A stretch of 62,616 nt of DNA from NCBI RefSeq assembly GCF_913062585.1, contig NZ_CAJXWX010000026.1:1-62616 (forward strand), in the 5' to 3' direction. This document shows, one piece after another, positions 43,103-51,009 of the stretch. Positions within the stretch are counted from its first letter, which is position 1. The number at the start of each line of letters is the position of its first letter. The stretch is from an uncultured Sphingomonas sp. GTDB taxonomy: Bacteria; Pseudomonadota; Alphaproteobacteria; Sphingomonadales; Sphingomonadaceae. The position numbers and the translations under genes are program-made. Below the pieces are notes generated by a model, which saw only the letters and a program-made list of their open reading frames with translations, was not told the DNA's origin and did no database searches.

Positions 43103-44014
43103 ATGCGTCTTGTTACGTATCGCGCCGATGTCGAAGCCGAAGGCCGGCTGGGCGTGCTGGTCGATGGTCTGGTCATCGACGTCGCCAAGCTGGGCGCGCG
43201 CGCGGGCGTGCCGCTGCCGTCGCGGATGCTCGACTTCATCGACCTGGGGCCGGTCGCGGTCGCCGAGTTGAAGCTGCTGCTGGACGAGGCCAAGGGCCGC
43301 TGGCCGGTCGATGGCGCGCGTCCGCTGGCGGGCGTCAAGCTGCTCGCCCCGATCCCGCGCCCGCGCAAGAATGTGTTCGGCATCGGCCTGAACTATATCG
43401 ACCATGTCGCGGAGAGCGCCGCCGCGCTCGACACCTCGGCTGATCTGCCGAAGAAGCCGGTCATCTTCTCCAAGCCGCCGACCAGCGTCATCGCGCCGGG
43501 CGAGCCGATCGTCCACCGCGCCGACATCACCCAGCAGTTGGACTGGGAGATCGAACTGGGCGCGATCATCGGCACCACGGCGCAGCGCGTCGCGCGTGAG
43601 GACGCTCTGCGCCACGTCTTCGGCTACACTACCCTGATCGACATGAGCGCGCGTGATTGTCGCCGCGCGGGTCAGTGGATCTATTCCAAGGGGCAGGACA
43701 GCTATTGCCCGATGGGGCCGTGCATCGTGACGGCCGACGAAATCCCCGATCCGCAGACGCTGGACCTGTGGCTGACCGTCAACGGCGTCGAGAAGCAGCG
43801 CAACAATACCAGCCACATGCTGTTCAAGGTCGACGAACTGATCGCCGACATCAGCCAGGGCATCACGCTGGAACCCGGCGACATCATCGCGACCGGCACC
43901 CCGGAAGGTGTCGGCGCGGGTCGCTCGCCCCAGGAATGGGTGTGGCCGGGTGACGTGATCGAAGGCGAGGTCGTCGGCATCGGCAAGCTGCGGCATTCGG
44001 TCGTGGCGGGATAA
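43103..44014 (+). CDS. fumarylacetoacetate-hydrolase-family enzyme (maleyl-/fumarylpyruvate hydrolase type)
   Basis: A 303-residue enzyme. The FAH fold shows KNVFGIGLNYIDHVAES, PVIFSKPPTSVIAPGEPI, metal ligands in LDWEIELGAIIG and YTTLIDMSARD, and ISQGITLEPGDIIATGTPEGVG. It hydrolyses a C-C bond in the acylpyruvate made by the dioxygenase. With maleate isomerase nearby, direct hydrolysis of the cis compound (maleylpyruvate, or its amide) to pyruvate and maleate (or maleamate) is more likely than isomerisation first; no maleylpyruvate isomerase gene is seen. AAAGGA lies before the ATG. A strong hairpin follows the stop. Confidence 0.87.
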   Translation: MRLVTYRADVEAEGRLGVLVDGLVIDVAKLGARAGVPLPSRMLDFIDLGPVAVAELKLLLDEAKGRWPVDGARPLAGVKLLAPIPRPRKNVFGIGLNYIDHVAESAAALDTSADLPKKPVIFSKPPTSVIAPGEPIVHRADITQQLDWEIELGAIIGTTAQRVAREDALRHVFGYTTLIDMSARDCRRAGQWIYSKGQDSYCPMGPCIVTADEIPDPQTLDLWLTVNGVEKQRNNTSHMLFKVDELIADISQGITLEPGDIIATGTPEGVGAGRSPQEWVWPGDVIEGEVVGIGKLRHSVVAG

Positions 44015-44038
44015 GGTCCCGATGCTGGAAGGAATAGG

Positions 44039-44071
44039 AACGGCCCCCGATCGCCAAGATCGGGGGCCGTT
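44039..44071. terminator. strong hairpin after the ring-cleavage operon
   Basis: AACGGCCCCCGAT (44039-44051) and its exact complement (44059-44071) form a 13-bp stem with a 7-base loop. There is no long T-run. It lies between convergent operons and may act from either side. Confidence 0.6.
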
Positions 44072-44093
44072 CTGCATTGTGGCCAAATATAAA

Positions 44094-44223
44094 ATTCCTC
44101 CCCGGCACGGGGAGGGGAACCATGCGCAGCATGGTGGAGGGGGCGTGCGGCACAGGACATCCTGTGTGGAAGCCCCCCCTCCGTCAGGCCTGCGGCCTGC
44201 CACCTCCCCGTGCCGGGGAGGAT
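44094..44223. repeat. dispersed palindromic repeat, copy 1
   Basis: A 130-base element bounded by ATTCCTCCCCGGCACGGGG and CCCCGTGCCGGGGAGGAT. The left half has a small palindrome ACCATGCGCAGCATGGT; the right half has AGGCCTGCGGCCT. It is related to the element at 55005-55144 but in the opposite orientation. Such CCTCCCC...GGGGAGG intergenic repeats are common in sphingomonad genomes. It ends 3 bases before the stop codon of the thioesterase gene. Confidence 0.82.
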
Positions 44224-44226
44224 CGT

Positions 44227-44634
44227 TTACGCCGCCACGCTCAGCGCTTGGGGCCGCATATCGGCGGGCCATTCGACCGAACGCCCCCCCTTCAAGTCCA
44301 TGCACACCAGCACCACGGTCGCGCGAAAGCGGAGTTCGCCGCCGCATTCGACCTGCACCGAGATTTCGGCCGAGCTGCGCCCGACGCGCTCGGGCTGGAC
44401 CAGGAAATCGAGCGCCTCGCCCAACCGGCTGGGCGCCGCGAAGTCGGCCTCCAGCCGCACGGTCGGCACACCGAGGCCGCGCTCGCCGTGCATCTCGGCG
44501 AAGTCGACGCCGATGCCGTACGCGAAATAATCCTCGATCGCCGCGTTCAGCATCTCGAAATAGCGGGGGTAGAAGACGATCCCCGCGCCATCGACATGCG
44601 CGAAGCGGACCTGCTGCGTCGAACGGAATGTCAT
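44227..44634 (-). CDS. acyl-CoA thioesterase, 4-hydroxybenzoyl-CoA thioesterase (hotdog) family
   Basis: A 135-residue hotdog protein. The catalytic Asp lies in RFAHVDGAGIVFYPRYFEMLNAA, with the family Tyr and Glu. VPTVRLEADFAAPSRLGEALDF is the second conserved stretch. It should hydrolyse an aromatic acyl-CoA. Being directly downstream of a CoA-thioester hydroxylase and a MarR gene, it most likely frees the ring-hydroxylated acid (gentisate or 5-hydroxyanthranilate) for the dioxygenase. It overlaps the MarR gene by 4 bases (ATGA). Confidence 0.85.
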   Translation of the reverse strand: MTFRSTQQVRFAHVDGAGIVFYPRYFEMLNAAIEDYFAYGIGVDFAEMHGERGLGVPTVRLEADFAAPSRLGEALDFLVQPERVGRSSAEISVQVECGGELRFRATVVLVCMDLKGGRSVEWPADMRPQALSVAA

Positions 44635-45146
44635 TCGTTATCCTCTCCTTCGGCCCCCAGCGACTGTTTGAGGATCGCCAGAAGATCATAGAGCTGGGCC
44701 ATCTGCGCATCCGGCACGCGGTCGAACATTGCCGCGATCCAGCCGTGATGCGCCGTCGCCAACTCGGCGAAATGCGCCCGCCCCTGCGGCGTCAATGCCA
44801 CGATGTAGCGGCGCCGATCCTCGGGCGCGGGCTGGCTGGAGACATAGCCATCCGACTCCAGCTGCCGGACCAGCGCGGTGACGTTGCCGTTCGACACCAG
44901 CAGCGAGCGGGACAGCTCGCCCATGGTGATCCCCTCCTGATGCCGCTCCAGCGCGGCCAGCACGTCGAAGCGCGGCAGGGTGGTGTCGAACTGCTCGATG
45001 AAGCGGCGACGCAGCCGCTTCTCGATGGTCATCGAACAGCTCAGCAGGCGCAACAGGACCTTGATGTCCATCCGGCCCGCCAAGGCCCCGTCATGCTTTT
45101 CGCGAATGCGGTCCGTCAAAATCAAGGTCTCCATGCGCGTCGTCAC
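44631..45146 (-). CDS. MarR-family regulator in the hydroxylase operon
   Basis: A 171-residue winged-helix protein. DNA-binding part: [54 protein letters not shown]. The longer N-terminal part (about 50 residues before the core) contains [23 protein letters not shown]. It is embedded between the hydroxylase and thioesterase genes with 4-base overlaps on both sides. Such embedded MarR proteins usually sense the aromatic CoA ester or acid and repress their own operon. Motif A, 13 bases upstream of the hydroxylase, is a reasonable binding site. Confidence 0.86.
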   Translation of the reverse strand: MTTRMETLILTDRIREKHDGALAGRMDIKVLLRLLSCSMTIEKRLRRRFIEQFDTTLPRFDVLAALERHQEGITMGELSRSLLVSNGNVTALVRQLESDGYVSSQPAPEDRRRYIVALTPQGRAHFAELATAHHGWIAAMFDRVPDAQMAQLYDLLAILKQSLGAEGEDNE

Positions 45147-47443
45147 GCCGTCTCGGACTGGCGTTGGACGTTGCGCATAAGCTGTGCCTGGCCAAGGGCA
45201 TAGGCCGAAGGCACCGGCATCTTGTGCCCGGCCGCCGCCGCCGCATGGAGCGTCCAGTTCGGATCGGCCAGATGCGGACGGCCCAGCGCCACCAGATCTG
45301 CGCGGCCCGCGGCCAGGATGCCATTGACGTGATCCGCCTCGTAGATGTTGCCGACCGCCATGGTCGGGCAGTCCAGCTCGTTGCGGATACGGTCGGAGAA
45401 AGGCGTCTGGAACATCCGGCCATAGACGGGCCGTGCCTGTGGCGCCGTCTCGCCCGCCGACACGTCGATCAGATCGGCCCCCGCCTCACGCAGCGCGGCG
45501 GCGATCTCGACGGCTTCGGCCGGGGTCACGCCCGCCGCGCCCGCCCAGTCATTGGCGGAGATGCGGACCGCCAGCGGACGATCCTCGCCCCAGGTCGCGC
45601 GGACCGCGCGCACCACCTCCAGCGGGAAGCGCAGCCGGTTCGCCAGGCTGCCGCCATAATCGTCGGTCCGGTCGTTCATCAGCGGCGTGATGAAGGACGA
45701 CAGCAGGAAACCATGCCCGGCCTGGATCTCGATCATGTCGAACCCGGCGTCGAACGCGCGGGCCGCGGCGGCGACGAAATCCTGACGCACCCGGTCCATA
45801 TCGGCGCGGGTCATCGCGGAGGGACGCTGGCTTTCGGGAAGATAGGGCTTGTCCGACGCCGCGAGCAGCGGCCAGCCGCCTTCGGGTAGCGGACGGTCCG
45901 GCTGAACCGATCCGGGTAGCGTCGCACCGCGCGGCCCCGCATGGCCCAGCTGGATGCACAGCTTGCCCGCCCCTTGCGCATGGGCGAACTCGGTGATCCG
46001 CCGCCACGCCGCCGCCTGTTCGTCGTTCCACAGACCGGGACAAGCGGGCGTGATCCGCCCCTCGGGCGACACGGCGGTCATCTCGGTCACGATCAGCCCC
46101 GCCCCGCCCATGGCGCGGGCGCCGTAATGGACCAGGTGGAAATCGCCCGGCACCCCGTCCGGCCCGGCGGCATAGGTCAGCACCGGCGACACCACGACGC
46201 GGTTGGGCAAAGTCAGCTCGCGCAGGCGATAGGGCGCGAACATCGGCGGCACCGCCTCATTGCCGCCGGAGCGCGCGGCGAACCATTGCTCGATACCGTT
46301 CAGCCATTTCGGATCGCGCAGGCGCAGATTCTCATGGCTCACCCGCTGCGACCGGGTGAGGAGCGAATAGGCGAACTGCTTAGGGTCGAAACCCAGATAG
46401 CGGTCGAGCGTCTCGAACCATTCGGTCGAGTTCCGCGCCGAATTCTGGATCTTCAGCACCTCGACATGCCGTTCGTTGCGATATTCCGCCAGCGCGGCGG
46501 CCATCCCGGCGCGGTCCTGCGCGACATGGGGCCGGCTCATGACCTCGGCCAGCTTGATCGCATCCTCCAGCGCCAGCTTGGTGCCCGACCCGATCGAGAA
46601 ATGCGCGGTGTGCGCCGCGTCGCCCAGCAGCACGACATTGTCGAACGACCATTCCCCGCACAGGATGCGCCGGAAGTTGATCCAGGCACCCGAGCCGCGA
46701 AGATGCGCCGAGTTGGTCAACAGCGGCTCGCCGTTCAGATGCCGCGCGAAGATGCGCTCGCACGCGGCGATCGCATCGGCCTGCTCCATCGTGTCGAAGC
46801 CCAGCCCCTTCCAAGTCGCCTCCGAACATTCGACGATGAAGGTCGAGCGCGTCTCGTCGAAGCGGTAAGCGTGCGCCCAGATCCACCCCGCCTCGGTCTT
46901 CTCGAAGATGAAGGCGAAGGCGTCGAACAGGCGCGGCGTGCCCAGCCAGATGAACTTGTTGGCGCGCGTGTCGATGTCGACGTCGAACCTGTCCTCATGG
47001 GCGGTGCGAATCCGGCTGTTGATGCCGTCCGCCGCGACGATCAGGTCGTAATCGGCCCATTTGGTCAGGTCGGCGTCGAAGTCCGTCTCGAACTGCAACC
47101 GCACGCCCAGCGCGCGGGCGCGATCCTGCAGGATATTGAGCAACCGCTTGCGCCCGATGCCGATAAAGCCATGCCCGCCCGAGCGCTCGACATGGTCGCC
47201 CACGACCACCTCGATATCGTCCCAATGCGCGAATTCCGACTCGATGGTTGCTGCGCTGACCGGATCGTTGGCGCGCAAATTGGTCAGCGTCTGGTCGGAG
47301 AAGACGACGCCCCAGCCGAACGTGTCGCCCGCCTTGTTCCGCTCCACGACCAGCACGTCATGCGACGGGTCGCGCAGCTTCATCGAGATCGCGAAGTAGA
47401 GCCCGGCAGGCCCGCCACCCAGACAAACGACACGCATCGGCAT
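45143..47443 (-). CDS. fused flavin hydroxylase / old-yellow-enzyme protein acting on an aromatic CoA ester
   Basis: A 766-residue two-domain flavoenzyme. Residues 1 to about 375 are a single-component FAD hydroxylase: [11 protein letters not shown], then [12 protein letters not shown] and [26 protein letters not shown] (GD motif). Residues about 390-750 are an FMN old-yellow-enzyme/NADH:flavin oxidoreductase: [60 protein letters not shown]. The architecture is that of salicylyl-CoA 5-hydroxylase and 2-aminobenzoyl-CoA monooxygenase/reductase (Azoarcus evansii). It probably hydroxylates anthraniloyl- or salicylyl-CoA at C5. It is first in the operon with MarR and thioesterase. GAGGAG precedes the ATG. 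Confidence 0.88.
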   Translation of the reverse strand: MPMRVVCLGGGPAGLYFAISMKLRDPSHDVLVVERNKAGDTFGWGVVFSDQTLTNLRANDPVSAATIESEFAHWDDIEVVVGDHVERSGGHGFIGIGRKRLLNILQDRARALGVRLQFETDFDADLTKWADYDLIVAADGINSRIRTAHEDRFDVDIDTRANKFIWLGTPRLFDAFAFIFEKTEAGWIWAHAYRFDETRSTFIVECSEATWKGLGFDTMEQADAIAACERIFARHLNGEPLLTNSAHLRGSGAWINFRRILCGEWSFDNVVLLGDAAHTAHFSIGSGTKLALEDAIKLAEVMSRPHVAQDRAGMAAALAEYRNERHVEVLKIQNSARNSTEWFETLDRYLGFDPKQFAYSLLTRSQRVSHENLRLRDPKWLNGIEQWFAARSGGNEAVPPMFAPYRLRELTLPNRVVVSPVLTYAAGPDGVPGDFHLVHYGARAMGGAGLIVTEMTAVSPEGRITPACPGLWNDEQAAAWRRITEFAHAQGAGKLCIQLGHAGPRGATLPGSVQPDRPLPEGGWPLLAASDKPYLPESQRPSAMTRADMDRVRQDFVAAAARAFDAGFDMIEIQAGHGFLLSSFITPLMNDRTDDYGGSLANRLRFPLEVVRAVRATWGEDRPLAVRISANDWAGAAGVTPAEAVEIAAALREAGADLIDVSAGETAPQARPVYGRMFQTPFSDRIRNELDCPTMAVGNIYEADHVNGILAAGRADLVALGRPHLADPNWTLHAAAAAGHKMPVPSAYALGQAQLMRNVQRQSETA

Positions 47444-47455
47444 CTCCTCTATTTG

Positions 47456-47469
47456 TTTTAGACCTAAAA
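47456..47469. promoter_or_regulatory. motif A palindrome before the hydroxylase gene
   Basis: TTTTAGACCTAAAA, with 6-base complementary arms. On the minus strand it follows a -10-like TATATT and ends 13 bases before the hydroxylase ATG, so a bound protein would block transcription start. It matches the sites at 41907 and 57993. Confidence 0.6.
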
Positions 47470-47503
47470 TATATGGATGCGCCGATCAAGGGGTTTCGCG
47501 CGA

Positions 47504-47968
47504 TCAGCCTTCCAGATTGCGATAGACGCGGTCGAGCAGGGTCAGCAGCCGGTCGAAATCGCGGGCGGAAAGTCCCGCAATCACCTGCTGATAGACGGGC
47601 GAGGTCGCCTTCCGGGCCTCGGCCAGTTTCGATTCGCCGGTCGCGGTCAGGGCGACCAGGGTGACGCGCGCATCCTCTTCGCTGGCGGTCAGCGTGACCA
47701 GATCGGCGGCGGCCATGCGCTGGACGATGCGGGTCATGGTGGACAGCGGAATGACGGCCGCCTCGGCGATGTCACGCACCCCGCGCGGGGCATGTTCGCC
47801 CAGGATCATCAGGACGCGCCAATTGGGAATGTCGAGCCCGATGTCGCGCAGCAGTGGCTCGATCGTCGCATTGTAGCGACTCGCCAGCCGGTTGATCAGG
47901 AAGAAGGGGTAACGCTCGACCTGGAACGCCGCCGTTCCGGGATCGCCCTGCGTACGATGGTCCAATCC
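47504..47968 (-). CDS. second MarR-family regulator
   Basis: A 154-residue protein. Core: YPFFLINRLASRYNATIEPLLRDIGLDIPNWRVLMILGEHAPRGVRDIAEAAVIPLSTMTRIVQRMAAADLVTL is the visible dimerisation plus helix-turn-helix region, followed by the wing TASEEDARVTLVALTATG. It differs clearly from the MarR at 44631. It is divergent from the isatin-hydrolase-like gene, with motif B between them, and so probably represses that operon and itself. The start codon is uncertain: TTG at 47968 has GGGAG 8 bases upstream; TTG at 47980 is the alternative. No ATG fits. Confidence 0.83.
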   Translation of the reverse strand, partial: GLDHRTQGDPGTAAFQVERYPFFLINRLASRYNATIEPLLRDIGLDIPNWRVLMILGEHAPRGVRDIAEAAVIPLSTMTRIVQRMAAADLVTLTASEEDARVTLVALTATGESKLAEARKATSPVYQQVIAGLSARDFDRLLTLLDRVYRNLEG

Positions 47969-48037
47969 GATAGCTCCCAATTCGCCAGCGCCTTAGCCCC
48001 TGCTCCGCCCCCTCGCAACCGACCCAAAAAGAATTTA

Positions 48038-48051
48038 GTTGCATATGCACG
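48038..48051. promoter_or_regulatory. motif B palindrome before the isatin-hydrolase-like operon
   Basis: GTTGCATATGCACG with a perfect 10-bp core TGCATATGCA (48040-48049). It lies between the divergent MarR gene and the cyclase-family gene. It resembles the palindrome at 41856 and the half-site TTGCATAT at 57986-57993. Confidence 0.57.
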
Positions 48052-48099
48052 TTTTATTCGGCAGCTTTCGACTAAGAAGAACATGATTGGAGACCGACG

Positions 48100-48879
48100 A
48101 TGGCCGAGTCCGCCCTGTCTCGTTTCGCGCAAGCCCTGACCGCCGGATCGATCGAAGTCGTCGATCTGACGCAGGAGTTATCCGAGGACACGCCAGTCCT
48201 GATCCTGCCCGAGCCCTTCGGCCAGACCGCACCGTTCAGCCGCCAGGAAATCTCCCGCTATGACGAGCGCGGCGTCGCCTGGGCGTGGAGCAACTTCACC
48301 ACCGGCGAGCATACCGGCACCCATTTCGACGCGCCGCTCCACTGGGTGACGGGTAAGGACTTGCCCAACAACAGCGTCGACACCATCGACCCCACGCATT
48401 TCGTCGGCCCGGCGGTCGTGATCGACGCCTCGGCGGAGGCGGCGGCGGACGCCGACTTCATCCTGACCGCCGATTTTCTCCGCGCCTGGGAAGCCAGTCA
48501 TGGCCGCATCCCGGCCAGGAGCTGGGTCCTGCTGCGCACCGACTGGTCGAAGCGTCAGGGCGATGCCTATACCAACCGGCGCGAGGATGGCCCGCACACC
48601 CCCGGCCCCGACCCAGATGCCGTCCGCTTCCTGGTCGAGGAGCGCGACATCATCGGCTTCGGTGTCGAGACGATCGGCACCGATGCGGGCCAGGCCCATA
48701 CCATGACCCCGCCCTACCCCGCGCATACGCTGCTGCACGGTGCGGGCCGCTACGGCCTGCAATGCCTCGCAAATCTCGACCGGCTGCCGCCGACCGGCAC
48801 GGTCATCGTCGCCGCGCCCCTGAAAATCCGTGGCGGCTCGGGCAGTCCGCTGCGCGTCCTTGCTTTCGTCGGGAGCTGA
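48100..48879 (+). CDS. cyclase-family metal hydrolase, isatin hydrolase-like
   Basis: A 259-residue protein of the kynurenine formamidase/cyclase family (PF04199). Metal ligands are His71, His75 and Asp77 in HTGTHFDAPLHW, and a distal His in HTLLHGAGRYGLQ. The segment WAWSNFTTGEHTGTHFDAP and the phrase VTGKDLPNNSVDTI resemble isatin hydrolases, which open isatin to isatinate with Mn2+. Kynurenine formamidase is the main alternative, but kynurenine-pathway genes are absent and an indole oxygenase is present. It is first in a five-gene plus-strand run; IorA follows after 3 bases. Confidence 0.83.
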   Translation: MAESALSRFAQALTAGSIEVVDLTQELSEDTPVLILPEPFGQTAPFSRQEISRYDERGVAWAWSNFTTGEHTGTHFDAPLHWVTGKDLPNNSVDTIDPTHFVGPAVVIDASAEAAADADFILTADFLRAWEASHGRIPARSWVLLRTDWSKRQGDAYTNRREDGPHTPGPDPDAVRFLVEERDIIGFGVETIGTDAGQAHTMTPPYPAHTLLHGAGRYGLQCLANLDRLPPTGTVIVAAPLKIRGGSGSPLRVLAFVGS

Positions 48880-48882
48880 TCC

Positions 48883-51009
48883 ATGGCCGAACGGTCCTTC
48901 AAGAAGGAAGTCGAAAAGCTCCGCCTGGGTGCGGGCGACGTGTTCGAGGGCGAAGGCATTCTCGCCGTCACCAAGGCGCTGCTCCAGGCCGGGGTTGCCT
49001 ATGTCGGCGGCTATCAGGGTTCGCCGATCAGCCATTTGATGGACGTCTTCGCCGACGCCGATCCGCTGCTGCGCGAACTGGGCGTGCATTTCGAATCCAA
49101 CGCCAATGAGGCGGCGGCAGGCGCGATGCTGGCGGCCTCGGTGAACTATCCCCTGCGCGGCGCGGTCGCCTGGAAGTCGGTGGTCGGCACCAATGTCGCC
49201 TCCGACGCGCTGTCCAACCTCGCCAGCGGCGGCGTCACCGGCGGCGCGCTCATCATCGTCGGCGAGGATTATGGCGAAGGCTCCTCGATCATGCAGGAGC
49301 GGACCCATGCCTTTGCGATGAAGAGCCAGATGTGGCTGCTCGACCCGCGCCCCAATTTGCCGACCATCGTCGGTATGGTCGAAAAGGGCTTCGAACTGTC
49401 CGAGGCGTCGAACACGCCCGTGATGATCGAGATGCGGGTGCGCAGCTGCCACATGACCGGCAGCTTCGTCGCCAGCGACAATCGCCGCCCGACCATGACC
49501 GTCGGGCAAGCCGCCGCCAATCCGCGCCGCGCGGTCGACCGCATCGTCCTGCCGCCCGCGATCTTCCAGCATGAGATCGAGAAGATCGAACAGCGCTGGC
49601 CCGCCGCCCAGAAATTCGTCCGCGAACAGCGGCTGAACGAATGGTTCGGGCCGGAACGCGACGAGATCGGCATCATCGTGCAGGGCGGCCTCTACAACAC
49701 GCTCAACCGCGCACTGGAGCTGGCCGGTCTCTCCGATACGTTCGGCGCGGCGCGTATCCCGATCTACTGCCTCAACGTCGTCTATCCGCTGATCCCGGAG
49801 GAAGTCGTCGCCTTCTGCGCAGGGAAACGCGCGGTGCTGGTGCTGGAGGAAGGGCAACCCGAGTTCATCGAGCATGAACTCAGCACGCTGCTGCGCCGCG
49901 CCGATATCCAGACGAAGCTGGTCGGCAAGGACGTGATGCCGCGCGCGGGCGAATATTCGGGGCAGGTGATCGGCGACGGCCTCGCCAAGTTCCTGCGCGA
50001 CCATGCCCCCGAACGCGCGCCGGAGCCCCGCGCGGTGGTACCCGTCCCCGCCGATGTCGCCGCCACCGTGCCGCAGCGCCCGGCGGGCTTCTGCACCGGC
50101 TGTCCCGAACGCCCGATCTTCGCGGCGATGAAGCTGGTCCAGCGCGAACTGGGCGAGATGCACGTCTCCGCCGATATCGGCTGTCACCTCTTCTCGATCC
50201 TGCCGCCGTTCAACATCGGCAATACGACGATGGGCTATGGCCTGGGTGCCGCCGCTGCCTCTGCTTTCAAGCCCGAGGGCAAGCGTGCGTTGGCGGTGAT
50301 GGGCGATGGCGGTTTCTGGCATAACGGCCTGACCTCGGGCATCGGCAATGCCGTCTTCAACCAGGACGAGACCGTTACCGTCATCGTCGACAATGGCTAT
50401 TCGGCGGCGACCGGCGGGCAGGACATCCTGTCCTCGCGCGCGAAGAACGACACCCGCATCACCAACCACCCGATCGAAAAGGCGGTGCGCGGCATGGGCG
50501 TCAAATGGGCGCGCACGCTGACCCGCACCTATGACGTGGCGAAGATGCGCGACCTGATCCGCGAGGCGATGACCAGCCCGGAAAAGGGGCCGAAGGTCAT
50601 CATCGCCCAGTCGGAATGCATGTTGAACAAGCAGCGCCGCGAAAAGCCGCTGATGGCCAAGGCCGCCAAGGAAGGGCAGCGCGTGGTGCGCGAGCGGTTC
50701 GGCGTCGATCCCGACACCTGCACCGGCGACCATGCCTGTATCCGCCTGTCGGGCTGTCCATCGCTCAGCATCCGCGACAATCCCGATCCGCTGCGCCAGC
50801 ATCCCGTCACGCATATCGACAATAGCTGTGTCGGCTGCGGCAATTGCGGCGAGGTCGCCCATGCCGCCATACTCTGCCCCTCCTTCTGGAAGGCGAGCAT
50901 CGTCTCCAACCCCGGCCGCTGGGAGACATGGCGTCACCGCATGACCCAGCGCGTCATCGGCTGGCTGCAACAGCGCCATGACCGCCACCTTGCCGCGAGG
51001 GCTTTCTGA
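48883..51009 (+). CDS. 2-oxoacid (indolepyruvate-type):ferredoxin oxidoreductase, alpha/TPP subunit
   Basis: A 708-residue IorA-type subunit. The pyrimidine-binding half (1-400) contains YVGGYQGSPISHLMDV and ESNANEAAAGAMLAASVN. The TPP pyrophosphate half contains FCTGCPERPIFAAM, SADIGCHLFSILPPFNIGNT and the metal motif GDGGFWHNG..NAVFNQ. The C-terminus carries ferredoxin-like clusters: CTGDHACIRLSGCPSL and SCVGCGNCGEVAHAAILCPSF. The enzyme decarboxylates a 2-oxoacid and gives an acyl-CoA with reduction of ferredoxin. Classical IorAB uses indolepyruvate. Placed directly after an isatin-hydrolase-like gene, isatinate (an aryl-glyoxylate) to anthraniloyl-CoA is plausible. Confidence 0.9.
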   Translation: MAERSFKKEVEKLRLGAGDVFEGEGILAVTKALLQAGVAYVGGYQGSPISHLMDVFADADPLLRELGVHFESNANEAAAGAMLAASVNYPLRGAVAWKSVVGTNVASDALSNLASGGVTGGALIIVGEDYGEGSSIMQERTHAFAMKSQMWLLDPRPNLPTIVGMVEKGFELSEASNTPVMIEMRVRSCHMTGSFVASDNRRPTMTVGQAAANPRRAVDRIVLPPAIFQHEIEKIEQRWPAAQKFVREQRLNEWFGPERDEIGIIVQGGLYNTLNRALELAGLSDTFGAARIPIYCLNVVYPLIPEEVVAFCAGKRAVLVLEEGQPEFIEHELSTLLRRADIQTKLVGKDVMPRAGEYSGQVIGDGLAKFLRDHAPERAPEPRAVVPVPADVAATVPQRPAGFCTGCPERPIFAAMKLVQRELGEMHVSADIGCHLFSILPPFNIGNTTMGYGLGAAAASAFKPEGKRALAVMGDGGFWHNGLTSGIGNAVFNQDETVTVIVDNGYSAATGGQDILSSRAKNDTRITNHPIEKAVRGMGVKWARTLTRTYDVAKMRDLIREAMTSPEKGPKVIIAQSECMLNKQRREKPLMAKAAKEGQRVVRERFGVDPDTCTGDHACIRLSGCPSLSIRDNPDPLRQHPVTHIDNSCVGCGNCGEVAHAAILCPSFWKASIVSNPGRWETWRHRMTQRVIGWLQQRHDRHLAARAF

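Noticed and set aside
41909..44710. A 933-codon antisense frame over the dioxygenase and FAH genes
   Set aside because: Runs through a terminator hairpin and a repeat element and shows no domain; the opposite strand is plainly coding.
48178..50988. A 936-codon open frame antisense to the isatin-hydrolase-like and IorA genes
   Set aside because: Product is Asp/Arg/His/Gly-rich low-complexity with no family motifs; it mirrors the codon usage of the genes on the other strand, a usual artefact at high GC.
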